DNA from: Phyllobacterium trifolii
GTDB lineage: Bacteria > Pseudomonadota > Alphaproteobacteria > Rhizobiales > Rhizobiaceae
Direction of reading: 5' to 3'
Length of the DNA: 64,000 bases
NCBI RefSeq assembly: GCF_014192095.1
Contig: NZ_JACHXN010000009.1
Coordinates: forward strand, 124,001 to 188,000
The notes under the pieces are model-generated. The model saw nothing but the letters and a program-made list of their open reading frames with translations. It was not told where the DNA came from and searched no databases. Below are positions 27,300-35,820 of this stretch, piece by piece. Position 1 is the first letter of the stretch; each line of letters begins with the position of its first letter. Made by a program: the position numbers and the translations under genes.

Positions 27300-28449
27300 G
27301 TAAGCGCGTCGTTCCGACAGGACAATGTTTCGGTGAAGCAGCCACCCCTCTTTGCCTACAACGCGGTACCCATGTTGAAGAACTCCCGATTGCGATCGAG
27401 ACCATCTTCGCTGTCCTCGTGCACCGCGCGTGGACAGGAAATCTCTCCGCGTTGATCCGCATGCACGCGCGAGGCGAGGGGCAGGTTGTTTTGGTCATGG
27501 CAGCCCCCGGACAGCGCCGTCCCTCGTCAAATACACTGGCCGGACAATGATCCGACCCACGCGCATCTTCAGCAACTGAAAGATAACGTCGAAAATTTAC
27601 GTCATAGACGGGAATTTGTGCGCGCGCTTCGCGCCGCGGGGCTTCCTGGTCCCGACAGGAAACTGACCGCGGGTTAATGTGTAAAGGGATGTGCATTTTT
27701 CAGCGAACCGAGCCAAGTCGGAAATGCAGGACACTTACTCAGTGACGGACACGGCTATTGAAATCTACTCATTGGATACCCAACTACCTCATCCACCCGT
27801 AGATGAGAAACCGAGTTGCCAGCAATGACGCTTGCTTTCTCCGGGAAAAAGGGCGCTCCCCTCGAACGGGTCGAGCGCCCTTTTTGTAGCCCTATTCATT
27901 CGGGTGATGGCATCAGCCATGAATATTGACCGGCGCAACTATCGCAGTCGAGATATAGAGTAGCCGCAGTCTGTTTGCGCTCATTCACATAACAAAACCC
28001 GACCAGCACGGCCATGCGCGCTTCCCTTCTCCCAAAATATGGCAATTTCGCTTGGCTCATGACAGTCCATTGTAATCACTGCGGTTGGCGTAAATCCAAT
28101 CTACGACAGGTTCGTCGGAGCTATGGCATTCGGAAAATTCAGGTATGACCGAAATATTCGGACTCCGCCTTTGATCAGGACTAGGTGTCTAAAGTCGGGT
28201 CCAAGGTGACGAGAAGTTCGAAGACTTATCGAGCAGAAGGACCAACGTCCCCCGCGGCACCGCTAAGCCGTGCCAGCCAGCCATAAAGCGTTTGCCGTAA
28301 CGGTTCCTTGGTACCGGAAGTTCCGGATGAGGAATGGTTCGATACAGCGGAGGCGAAGGAAACTGCCTATTGGGATTTTTGGCCCACCTATGACGGCCTC
28401 GTTTTGCTGATTTGAGCCTATGATGCGGCATACGATCAACCCAGCTCTT
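27300..28449. other. Non-coding stretch between tdh and the IS110 element
   Basis: About 1.15 kb without a convincing gene. Short open frames on both strands have no recognisable motif or good ribosome-binding site. A plus-frame segment around 27,340-27,550 reads without stops but matches nothing I recognise and could be a decayed gene. The only clear structure is the hairpin at 27846-27885. The strip next to the IS may hold remnants of earlier insertions. Confidence 0.6.
27846..27885 (+). terminator. Strong intrinsic terminator, possibly ending a small RNA
   Basis: Perfect stem AAAAAGGGCGCTC / GAGCGCCCTTTTT around a 14-base loop; the A/T tails make it able to act in either direction. No open reading frame ends near it. 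Just upstream a smaller hairpin, CTCATC / GATGAG, occurs around 27789-27808. The pair could be the 3' end of a small RNA read on the plus strand, or a late terminator for kbl-tdh. Confidence 0.7.
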
Positions 28450-29910
28450 GTTATGGCACCAGATCCTATGAGGGGTAGACAGCGGCCGGTGCTCGCGCAG
28501 AGTGAGGTTGCTTAAACTTAAACACTCTACCTTGGAGGCCCACGCATGTCCGTTGCTAACGAACGATCTGAAGCGCCGACCGCTATCCGTTCCGATCTTG
28601 GCGCAATTTTTGTCTCATTGGAACTCTCACAATCTAAATGGCTGATTACCTCGCTGTCGCCAGAGGGCGGCGGGAAGATGTCCAAACATGCGGTGGCGGC
28701 TAGCGCTGTCGCCGAACTGCTGGATCAGTTTACTGAACTCAACAGGAAGGCACAGGCGCGGACCGGGAAATGCTTTCCGATCATCGTGATCCAAGAGGCC
28801 GGGCTCGATGGCTTCTGGATCCACCGCGTGTTGCAGGCCGAAGGGATCGAAAGTTATGTCGTCGATCCCGCCTCGATTGCCATCTCACGCCGTCGTCGCC
28901 GGGCAAAGACCGACAGGATCGATGGTGAGGCGCTGGTGGGGGCATTGCTGGCCTACAAGCGGGGTGAGCCGCGGGTATGCGCGATGATCCGGGTGCCGAC
29001 GCCAGAAGAAGAGGATCGCCGCCGTGTCTCGCGTGAACGCAAGGCATTGACGAACGAGCGCGTGCGACACGTCAATCGCATCAAGGGGCTTTTGTTTAGC
29101 CAGGGCGTCTCAGGTTGCGAGCCACTGCGCCGCGATCGACGGAAGCGATTGGAGGAGCTCCAGACCGGTGATGGCCGTCCGCTCCCCGCACATTTGAAGG
29201 CGCAGATCAGTCGCGAACTCGACCGTCTTGAACTGCTGCTGGAACAGATCAAAGCCGTCGAGGCTGAGCGCGATGCCATGTTCGCGGCCGCGCAGATCGT
29301 CTCGCCAGCGCCAGCACTTCTGCTCAACCTGAAGGGCATAGGGCCGGAGTTTGCCGCCGTCCTCTGGTCGGAGGGGCTCTACCGCCATTTTGACAATCGA
29401 CGGCAGATCGCGGCTTATGCGGGGCTCGCACCAACACCTTGGCAGAGCGGCTGGGTTGACCGCGATCAAGGGGTTTCAAAATCTGGCAATCCAAGGCTTC
29501 GATCGATGCTGATCCAACTCGCCTGGCTATGGTTGCGTCATCAGTCGCGATCAGCGCTTACCCTGTGGTTCAGGGAGCGAGTAAAGCAAAATGGCGGACG
29601 TCTCAAGAAGACGACAATTGTGGCACTCGCCCGCAAGCTGCTCGTCGCGCTCTGGAAATATGTCCGTGCCGGCGTCGTCATCGAGGGCGCGGTCATGAAG
29701 ACAGCCTGATGCGTTACCCAAACTAAATTCTGCAATCTTCCAGGACCCGATCAGTCCTGGCGGATCCAGGTGGACGAACCGACGCTGTGTATGGCCACAA
29801 TGCCGCCAACCCAGAATGGTCCCGTCCTCCTGAGCCCTGTCCGCCGCAAGCGGGATGTTGGTGCGGCTGTTTCGAACAGCGACCGTATATAAGCTGGATC
29901 TGGCATCGGT
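28450..29910 (+). mobile_element. IS110-family insertion sequence (ends approximate)
   Basis: One transposase gene with non-coding flanks, about 1.45 kb, typical of IS110. The ends are tentative: an 8-bp inverted pair, CCAGATCC at 28459-28466 and GGATCTGG at 29896-29903, could be the subterminal repeats seen in the IS1111 branch. The 3' flank contains a perfect 7-bp stem, CCAGGAC / GTCCTGG, around 29741-29761. No target duplication is expected for this family. Non-coding ends in IS110 elements encode the bridge RNA. Confidence 0.7.
28546..29709 (+). CDS. IS110-family transposase (recombinase)
   Basis: Recombinase of 387 aa. The N-terminal RuvC-like DEDD domain shows FVSLELSQSKW (glutamate in place of the usual first aspartate), IQEAGLDG and AKTDRIDGE. 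The C-terminal transposase_20 domain has LLNLKGIGPEFAAVLWSEG and SKSGNPRLR, which carries the catalytic serine near residue 310. GGAGG precedes the ATG, and the gene looks intact and potentially active. It inserted between the metabolic block and the micro-oxic island. Confidence 0.95.
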   Translation: MSVANERSEAPTAIRSDLGAIFVSLELSQSKWLITSLSPEGGGKMSKHAVAASAVAELLDQFTELNRKAQARTGKCFPIIVIQEAGLDGFWIHRVLQAEGIESYVVDPASIAISRRRRRAKTDRIDGEALVGALLAYKRGEPRVCAMIRVPTPEEEDRRRVSRERKALTNERVRHVNRIKGLLFSQGVSGCEPLRRDRRKRLEELQTGDGRPLPAHLKAQISRELDRLELLLEQIKAVEAERDAMFAAAQIVSPAPALLLNLKGIGPEFAAVLWSEGLYRHFDNRRQIAAYAGLAPTPWQSGWVDRDQGVSKSGNPRLRSMLIQLAWLWLRHQSRSALTLWFRERVKQNGGRLKKTTIVALARKLLVALWKYVRAGVVIEGAVMKTA

Positions 29911-30144
29911 AACGAAGCCGCGTCATGCAATAGGGTTCAGACCGTGGATGCCGCAAATCGCCGAGGGAGCGTATAAATGTCATCCTGATGACCATTCCGA
30001 ATTGGCACTCCTCATATAAGCACAGCACGCTAATGTGACGCTTATAATCGCGGGCAAGAAGTGCCTCGGCTGTCCGGAGGCAATAGTCTACTATGGGCGA
30101 ACAAACGCTGCCAAGAATCGGGAGCGTCAGGTTGGAGATATTCA

Positions 30145-30429
30145 ATGGGAAACAAGTTGGTTAAGTCACACGAAAGCGTCTTGGTGCCAGATCCGAATAA
30201 CGTGCAGGTTGTCTTTGCGAATTATTTCGCCAGTGGTGGTACGATTAGTGGAGTAATCAATTTTACGCTCTGCACCACGCGGCACACTCCCACTTTGGAC
30301 GGAAGACTTGAGGCTGATCCTGTCGTTTCAGCTCGTCTGCGTATTGACCTGGATACGGCAATTGCCTTGAAAAACTTTCTTCATACTCAGATCGAAATGC
30401 AAAAAGCTCCCAAAGAAATGCCAAGCTAA
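30145..30429 (+). CDS. Small conserved protein, DUF3467-like
   Basis: A 94-aa protein with the pattern VQVVFANYFASGGTISGVINF, then a strand ending ARLRIDLDTAIALKNFLHTQI, reminiscent of DUF3467 domains of unknown function. The ATG at 30145 is chosen because GGAG lies about seven bases upstream; an upstream ATG at 30061 lacks this. There are no membrane segments. It stands alone after the IS110 element. Function unknown; the family assignment is tentative. Confidence 0.6.
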   Translation: MGNKLVKSHESVLVPDPNNVQVVFANYFASGGTISGVINFTLCTTRHTPTLDGRLEADPVVSARLRIDLDTAIALKNFLHTQIEMQKAPKEMPS

Positions 30430-30846
30430 AAGCTTACCTACGACCCCAACGTCGTATCTGACGCAGCATCTCTTGTATGTTCCTGAGTTGCCGGGTGATC
30501 GCACGGTTCGCGAAGCAATTTTGGTGTGGAAGCAAAGACTCTGGCGGGCTGTCGTCCTCTGGCGTCTCCCAAGCTCAGCCGCATCGGTTTGCGCCAGAAC
30601 AATGATCATCGATCCTAAGATATGGCTTGTTGAGTTAGCTTAGATGGCACAGCCTTGCCTCCGCGACTGCTCGCTTCTTCAATCAATCTGCGGCCATTGA
30701 TCTAGCGCAAATCCGACACATGTTTTTTAGCCTATGGTCGTATGAAACCTATGGTGGCGCCGCTGCCGTGAGACCACGACATACAAGGGCAAGGAATGCC
30801 AGTGACATCGAACGGATCTCAGGAACATGGACCAAGGAGAGGCCAT
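30430..30846. other. Intergenic region with a FixK box
   Basis: No gene can be supported here. The first 180 bases show no structure. The second half is the promoter region of the EF-hand gene and carries the FixK/FNR-type box at 30697-30710. An open frame from 30720 overlaps the EF-hand gene in another frame and looks accidental. Confidence 0.6.
30697..30710. promoter_or_regulatory. FixK/FNR box upstream of the EF-hand gene
   Basis: TTGATCTAGCGCAA fits TTGAT-N4-CGCAA, with one consensus half-site and one TTGCG-type half-site. It is 136 bp before the EF-hand start. Confidence 0.65.
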
Positions 30847-31251
30847 ATGACGTTCAATACATTGCCACGTGCGGCCATACTAGCCGCCATCGTTGCCGTC
30901 GGCGTGTCGAGTGCTGCTCTTGCGCAAACGGCCGATCCACACCATGCCGATACGACAACTTCACAGGCGACCCAATCGCCCGACTCCGACGAGATGGGCA
31001 ATCAAGGCCAGAAGGGACAGCCAGCTCAGCCCGGAATGATGGGTCGAAATATGATGCAGTCCGGCATGCCGATGATGGGTATGCGCGGCCATATGATGAA
31101 GGTCATGTTCGCTGTCGCTGACGTTGATGGCGATGGTGCGCTTTCCTTTGAAGAAGTGACGACCATCCATAAGCGAATCTTCGACAAAGTGGACGCCGAT
31201 AAGGATGGCAAGGTGACGCCCGAGGAAGTCCAGGCGTTCATGCGGCCATAG
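30847..31251 (+). CDS. Secreted EF-hand protein with methionine-rich segment
   Basis: A 134-aa exported protein. The signal peptide runs to about ALAQT. It is followed by a low-complexity stretch, a methionine/glycine-rich segment (MMGRNMMQSGMPMMGMRGHM) and two EF-hands with loops DVDGDGALSFEE and DADKDGKVTPEE, both with intact calcium ligands. The ATG at 30847 follows AAGGAG; an upstream in-frame ATG at 30796 would bury the signal peptide. Calcium binding is expected, and the methionine-rich part could bind copper(I), which is inference. A FixK box upstream suggests low-oxygen expression. Confidence 0.85.
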   Translation: MTFNTLPRAAILAAIVAVGVSSAALAQTADPHHADTTTSQATQSPDSDEMGNQGQKGQPAQPGMMGRNMMQSGMPMMGMRGHMMKVMFAVADVDGDGALSFEEVTTIHKRIFDKVDADKDGKVTPEEVQAFMRP

Positions 31252-31336
31252 GCCTTGGGTGGTTCGGCGGATTGACAATTGAAGGTCCGATCTCGCCCAC
31301 GGCGCGCCGACGCTATGGAGCACCTCCATCAACCTG

Positions 31337-31771
31337 TCAGCGAACTTCGCACTCGTAGGCCTGCCCGTCTACGGCGAAGAATAGTCGTTCGCTGGCAGGG
31401 GGCATAGATGATCCCGATGATGGGAAAGCTGTCGGCCACCAGCGCGATGTTAACCGTGAAGTCACCACGCCCTTCGATGAATTCGCGGGTGCCATCGATA
31501 GGATCGACGACAAAGCAATAATTAGACCCGGATGCTTGAACTTGAATCGAAGAGAAGCTCTCTTCGCCGATCATCGGAATTGCAGGATATGGATTGAAGA
31601 GAGCCTTTTTGATGATTTTCTCACGGGCTACGTCGGTCTTCGTCAGTGGGGAGGCATCGCTTTGAGGCGGGTTCGCAGGCCATCTTTTCCGATCTGAATG
31701 ACTGCACTGCCTGCCGTCACCACAACCGGAATCAGCTGTTTTGCCATCTCAATCTGCACGCTAGAGTCCAT
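31337..31771 (-). pseudogene. cysQ: cysQ-like 3'(5'),5'-bisphosphate nucleotidase, frameshifted and truncated
   Basis: Inositol-monophosphatase-family remnant. Reading on the minus strand from the ATG at 31771 gives MDSSVQIEMAKQLIPVVV and then GKDGLRTRL. A one-base loss in the A-run near 31661-31663 must be repaired to continue into SDASPLTKTDVAREK, IGEES and VDPIDGTREFI, the metal-site motifs. A further one-base gain in the C-run near 31398-31402 breaks GIIYAP. After that the frame ends, and the C-terminal third of the enzyme is missing. At least two independent lesions make this a decayed gene. Confidence 0.85.
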
Positions 31772-31904
31772 TGTTTGTTTGCCTCCGGTGCCTTGGTGCC
31801 GTCTCACCTGCCTCATGCCATTAACAAAGCTGTCCAGCTCGAGTGATAGCTATATCCACTCGATCAACACCCGCCCGATGTTAGCCCCCTTTCAAATCAG
31901 CAGA

Positions 31905-31918
31905 TTGATGCGGATCAA
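31905..31918. promoter_or_regulatory. FixK/FNR box upstream of the USP gene
   Basis: TTGATGCGGATCAA is a perfect TTGAT-N4-ATCAA box. Its centre is about 55 bp before the universal stress protein start, which places a class II start site roughly 14 bases before the ATG. Confidence 0.85.
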
Positions 31919-31966
31919 AGACCGGCTCTCCTTTCCAATGCATGATATTGAAAAGAGGAAATTATC

Positions 31967-32404
31967 ATGTTCAGTCACATACTCATTCCGACCGATGGCT
32001 CCGCACTTGCCACGCTGGCAGTTGATAAAGGTATCGAGTTCGCTCGGGACGCAAATGCAGGCGTAACAGTAATCACGGTCTTGGAACCATTCCAGATTGT
32101 AACGGCGGACCCCGACCAAATTCGCGGCACACGCGCTGAGTACGAAAAATTTGTGCGCATGGAAGGAGCAAGGGCTCTCACTGATGCCGAATTAAAAGCC
32201 AAGCAGCTTGGCGTTACATGCCGATCGGTTCAGGTTGAAAGCGATGAACCTTTTCAGGCCATCATCGACGCGGGCGAAAAGAACAGCTGCGATCTGATAA
32301 TAATGGCTTCCCACGGGCGGCGGGGCATCGGCGCGCTGTTGCTGGGAAGCGTTACCTTGAAAGTGCTCACCTACTCGAAGATTCCTGTTCTTGTTTATCG
32401 CTGA
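31967..32404 (+). CDS. Universal stress protein, UspA family
   Basis: Cytoplasmic single-domain Usp (145 aa): HILIPTDGSALA at the N-terminus, then IIMASHGRRGIGALLLGSVT, which contains the ATP-binding glycine/serine motif, and a C-terminal IPVLVYR strand. AGAGGAAA precedes the ATG. A perfect FixK box upstream makes it part of the micro-oxic regulon. Homologous Usp genes are FNR-type targets in several proteobacteria (general knowledge). Confidence 0.93.
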   Translation: MFSHILIPTDGSALATLAVDKGIEFARDANAGVTVITVLEPFQIVTADPDQIRGTRAEYEKFVRMEGARALTDAELKAKQLGVTCRSVQVESDEPFQAIIDAGEKNSCDLIIMASHGRRGIGALLLGSVTLKVLTYSKIPVLVYR

Positions 32405-32635
32405 GCTGCCTTCCTTTTCTGTGACTTCTGCATCGAACGCGTGTGGGCAACGTGACACACATCGTGGGAGCTCACGATTTCAGCTGCACCCCATTGAACG
32501 GGCAAACGCCAATCCTCTCGACCAAAGTCCACTCGTACCGCCGCCGGAAAAGTATCTCGACTTGCTGTCGCCCAACATCGAATGAGCTTGTCGCAGCCGT
32601 AATGAATGCAGCCGCAAAACACCTGGCCGCCATGT

Positions 32636-33082
32636 TCAAGCGGCAAGATGCTTTTCGATTTCCGGGATCGGCAATTTGACGAGGTCCTTGGCAATTTCCG
32701 CGCTAACCGTTGCGCGTGCCAAGGGCAAGAGGTGTTCGCGCAAGGTGCCGAGCGCTTTGGGCGGTGCGATCAGGATAAGCTGCTTTATCGTGTTGTCCTG
32801 AACATGCGAATTGAGCCACTCTGCAACCTTGGCAATAAAGGTTCGCTCCGCTTCAGAATGCCGGTCTGTTTCCTCCATCGCGCTACGTGCCGTTCCCTGC
32901 GATTGATAAACACGCCCCGGCCGGTCGCTGCCTTGTTCTCGAGTGGGAGGATGCACTTCGAACCTTACGTTGACCGGTATGAGGTTGAGCAGTTCGGCAT
33001 CGCCATCGTTGCGCAGAACAAGGGCCTTGGCGCCGTCACAGACGACCAGCCATGTGTTTCGTGGGATTTTAACGTGTTCCAT
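32636..33082 (-). CDS. Host-attachment-family protein (COG5622 type)
   Basis: A 148-aa protein recognised from the pattern NTWLVVCDGAKALVLRN, a polar central section rich in charged residues, and LILIAPPKALGTLREHL followed by DLVKLPIPEIEKHL. It belongs to the 'protein required for attachment to host cells' family, whose biochemical role is unclear. The ATG at 33082 is taken; an in-frame ATG five codons upstream is possible. It is the last gene of the groEL operon. The fold resembles release-factor/pelota-like domains, which is family recall rather than evidence from this sequence. Confidence 0.75.
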   Translation of the reverse strand: MEHVKIPRNTWLVVCDGAKALVLRNDGDAELLNLIPVNVRFEVHPPTREQGSDRPGRVYQSQGTARSAMEETDRHSEAERTFIAKVAEWLNSHVQDNTIKQLILIAPPKALGTLREHLLPLARATVSAEIAKDLVKLPIPEIEKHLAA

Positions 33083-33138
33083 CTTCTTTTTCCGCATCTG
33101 GATAATTAGAGGTTAGCGTGCAAGAGTCATGCCCATGT

Positions 33139-33704
33139 TCAGACGCGCAATTTGTGCCGTTTCAAACATTTGATCGTGCTTGCTTGCGGCCCTTTTTCTC
33201 CCATCTCCTCCGTGAAAGTGACACGGATGCCGGCGCTCAACTTTTCGAACTGGTCGTCAAGAACACTGTTGCGATGGAAATAGATTTCACGTCCGTCGCT
33301 GGTCTCCAGAAAGCCAAAACCTTTACTCTCAAGGCGCTTCACGCTGGCGACCGGGCTAACCACGTGCCTGTTCGTTTGCCGTTGCATAAGGCGAACCTGA
33401 TTCTGCAACTGTCGGCGCGCACGCTTGAACGTATCGTTGATCGAGTAGGCAAGATCAGCATAGCGTTCATCGTCCTGCGTTGTGTGCTCGACCGCAACCT
33501 GGCGACCTTCCGGCAGAGAAAGCCACATGTTGACCTCATAAATGCCCCCAGTTTGGTGACGTCCACTCGAGCCTTTAACGACCACGCGGCACGCAGTAAT
33601 GCGGCCACGCGCTGCTCGAGCCGGCTTAGGCAGTTCATAACCCTGGAGCGAATGGTTTCGATTGGCTCCATACCTTGAAACTCGATCTTGACGGGCGTTT
33701 CCAT
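33139..33704 (-). pseudogene. HPF/RaiA-cold-shock fusion, one-base frameshift
   Basis: A ribosome-hibernation-type protein split between two frames. From the ATG at 33704 (GGAG upstream) the frame gives METPVKIEFQGMEPIETI and SRLEQR. Homologues should then continue as GRITACRVVVKGSSGRHQ, but that sequence lies in the -1 frame, with the break near 33608-33612. The second part includes the end of the HPF domain, the linker RRQLQNQVRLMQRQ and a cold-shock-like domain with GFGFLETSDGREIYFHRNS. No slippery heptamer is present, so a one-base deletion, or a sequence error, is more likely than programmed frameshifting. It lies 27 bp after groEL. Confidence 0.75.
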
Positions 33705-33731
33705 ATTATCAATCTCCATGAAGTTGGAGGT

Positions 33732-35354
33732 TCAAAGCGACATACCCACCTCCGGTCGAGGGTCTTTCGTCTCTTCTGCCATTTCTGTCATGGTTGCTTC
33801 TGTGAGCAGCATCACGCTGGCCGTCGAAACAGCGTTCTCCAAGGCAATGCGAACGACTTTGGTGGGATCGATGATGCCGGTCTCGATGAGGTCAACGTAT
33901 TGATTGCGTGAGGCATCGAACCCTATGGTACCTGCTTTCTCGAGCATTCGCGCAACAACGACGCCACCATCGACTGCCGAATTTTCGGCAATCTGTCGCG
34001 CCGGCGTTTCCAGAGCCCGCTTGAGGATTTGCACGCCCGTTCGCTCGTCACCGCCGCAATTGGCCTCTTCATGCGCTACTGCATCAATGGCACGAAGCAA
34101 AGCGAGGCCACCGCCCGGCACGATGCCCTCGGCAACGGCAGCTTTCGTAGCACTGATGGCGTCATCAAAAGCGTCCTTGCGAGTCTTCATCTCCCCCTCT
34201 GTCGGGGCGCCAACACGAACAACGGCGACGCCTCCGGCCAGTTTGGCAAGACGTTCCTGCAGTTTTTCGCGATCATAATCGCTTGTGGACTTGTCGATCT
34301 CATGCCGAATCTGCTGGATTTTCGCCTTGATCTTTTCGTGCTGCCCCATGCCGCCTATGATTGTCGTCGTATCCTTGTCGACAACGATCCGGGCAGCCCG
34401 CCCCAGCTGCTCGATGGTTGCGGTGTCCAGCTTGAAACCAAGATTCTCCGAAATCACCTGCCCTCCCGTAACCACGGCGATATCCTCAAGCATGGCCGTG
34501 CGCCGGTCTCCAAAGCCGGGCGATTTCACAGCGCACGCTTTTAGTACGCCGCGAATCTGATTGACGATTAATGTGGCAAGCGCCTCTCCCTCCACATCCT
34601 CGGCGACAATCAGGAGTGTACGTCCACTTTTGGCGACCTGTTCCAGCAAGGGAACCATGTCGTTCAGGGATCCGATCTTTCTGTCACTGATCAAAATACA
34701 GCAGTCCTCCAGTACCGCCTCCATTTTTTCCGGATCGGTTACGAAATAGGGGGAGATAAAGCCTCGGTCGAACTGCATGCCATCCACCACTTCGAGGACT
34801 GTATCCGTGGTCTTTGATTCCTCCACCGAAATTACGCCTTCATCGCCGATCTTTTCCAGAGCATCTGCGATGAGCTCTCCCACGTTGACATCATTATGAG
34901 CGGAGATAGCGGCCACCTGCGCCTTTTCCTTGCGTGTCCGCACTGGGCGCGACATATCCTTGAGCGCCTCGACTGCAGCCCTTGTCCCGCGTTCGAGCCC
35001 GCGTTTCAAATCGATTGCGCTTGCCCCCGCCGTAACGTTGCGCACACCGTCCGCGAAAATGGCGTAAGCGAGAATTGTGGACGTGCTCGTGCCATCCCCG
35101 ACAGCTTCTCCTGTGCGCACTGCCGCCTGCCGCAGCACCTGAGCGCCTAGATTTTCCTCGGGATCCTTTAGCTCCACTTCCTTGGCAATGGTAACGCCAT
35201 CATTGCAGACAATGGGCTGTCCCCATTTCTTCTGGATCAGCACCGATTTTGATTTCGGACCCAATGTTACCCGAATGGCGTCGGCGAGTTGTGTCGCGCC
35301 GCTGAGGATTTTCTCGCGTGCAGCCGAGTGGAACAAAAGACGTTTATGGGGCAT
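33732..35354 (-). CDS. groEL: Divergent GroEL-type chaperonin without an adjacent groES
   Basis: 60-kDa chaperonin (540 aa) with ATPase motifs kept: [29 protein letters not shown] and [20 protein letters not shown]. It is clearly divergent from housekeeping GroEL: the N-terminus is [15 protein letters not shown] and the C-terminus ends [10 protein letters not shown], without the GGM repeats. No groES lies beside it. GGGAGGG precedes the ATG. It leads an operon with the HPF fusion and the host-attachment gene, and a FixK-type box lies upstream. It probably serves folding under low oxygen and would rely on GroES from elsewhere. Confidence 0.95.
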   Translation of the reverse strand: MPHKRLLFHSAAREKILSGATQLADAIRVTLGPKSKSVLIQKKWGQPIVCNDGVTIAKEVELKDPEENLGAQVLRQAAVRTGEAVGDGTSTSTILAYAIFADGVRNVTAGASAIDLKRGLERGTRAAVEALKDMSRPVRTRKEKAQVAAISAHNDVNVGELIADALEKIGDEGVISVEESKTTDTVLEVVDGMQFDRGFISPYFVTDPEKMEAVLEDCCILISDRKIGSLNDMVPLLEQVAKSGRTLLIVAEDVEGEALATLIVNQIRGVLKACAVKSPGFGDRRTAMLEDIAVVTGGQVISENLGFKLDTATIEQLGRAARIVVDKDTTTIIGGMGQHEKIKAKIQQIRHEIDKSTSDYDREKLQERLAKLAGGVAVVRVGAPTEGEMKTRKDAFDDAISATKAAVAEGIVPGGGLALLRAIDAVAHEEANCGGDERTGVQILKRALETPARQIAENSAVDGGVVVARMLEKAGTIGFDASRNQYVDLIETGIIDPTKVVRIALENAVSTASVMLLTEATMTEMAEETKDPRPEVGMSL

Positions 35355-35414
35355 TCACTTCCCTCCCGGTAAAGATCAATCCCACTCAAAATAGGCCGGG
35401 AACGTTCTGCCGCA

Positions 35415-35428
35415 TTGCGCTGGATCAA
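35415..35428. promoter_or_regulatory. FixK/FNR box upstream of groEL
   Basis: TTGCGCTGGATCAA fits TTGCG-N4-ATCAA. Its centre is 67 bp from the groEL ATG, on the minus-strand side. The same GCATTGCGCTG core recurs in the degP/PRTase box at 43215. Confidence 0.75.
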
Positions 35429-35501
35429 AATACCACTCGGAAAAACACCTTTCTGCTATCCATGAATAAACACTGCTACACACTCATATTTTTGACGGGG
35501 A

Positions 35502-35515
35502 ATGATCCAGATCAA
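35502..35515. promoter_or_regulatory. FixK/FNR box upstream of the 77-aa gene
   Basis: ATGATCCAGATCAA is one base off TTGAT-N4-ATCAA. It lies between groEL and the divergent small gene. The expected start site, 41.5 bp downstream of the centre, falls on or next to the ATG at 35550. Confidence 0.6.
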
Positions 35516-35549
35516 GGCGTATTCAAGCAGGTCGTCTTTGAATGGGTCC

Positions 35550-35783
35550 ATGTGGCAGACTGTTTGCACCGCTCCGTTCGATCGCGATCTCGAATTGGCC
35601 GTCATTGACCAAGAGGGTACACATGCGCTCGTCTTTCCCTGCCGACGGACGCGTAACGGATGGATCGCCGCTCAGACGCAAGCCCATCTTGATGTCCATC
35701 CCACCCATTGGCGCGAATGGCCGCTGAACATAGCCCCTGAATTCAATCATCCCGCAGTCCGTCCCCTACTCCTGCGGCACTAG
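35550..35783 (+). CDS. Small conserved hypothetical protein (77 aa)
   Basis: Soluble protein whose core, APFDRDLELAVIDQEGTHAL, then VFPCRRTRNGWI and a terminal HPTHWREW, I recognise as a conserved small protein of rhizobia without known function. The C-terminal tail after WREW is probably variable. The ATG at 35550 begins just before the conserved part and has no clear ribosome-binding site; an in-frame start at 35502 would lie within the FixK box. It is divergent from the groEL operon and upstream of the Nudix gene. Confidence 0.65.
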   Translation: MWQTVCTAPFDRDLELAVIDQEGTHALVFPCRRTRNGWIAAQTQAHLDVHPTHWREWPLNIAPEFNHPAVRPLLLRH

Positions 35784-35820
35784 TAAACGGAGCTGCAGTG
35801 ATAACTTGTTCGAGGTTATT

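Noticed and set aside
27211-27696. 161-codon minus-strand frame after tdh, and an open plus-strand frame at about 27,340-27,550
   Set aside because: No recognised motif, no ribosome-binding site, and the minus frame overlaps the end of tdh. It may be a decayed gene but cannot be supported.
28189-28431. 80-codon minus-strand frame upstream of the IS110 element
   Set aside because: Composition is basic and proline-rich without a family match; likely accidental.
29723-30145. 140-codon minus-strand frame downstream of the transposase gene
   Set aside because: It covers the non-coding 3' flank of the IS and looks like a shadow of structured RNA-coding sequence.
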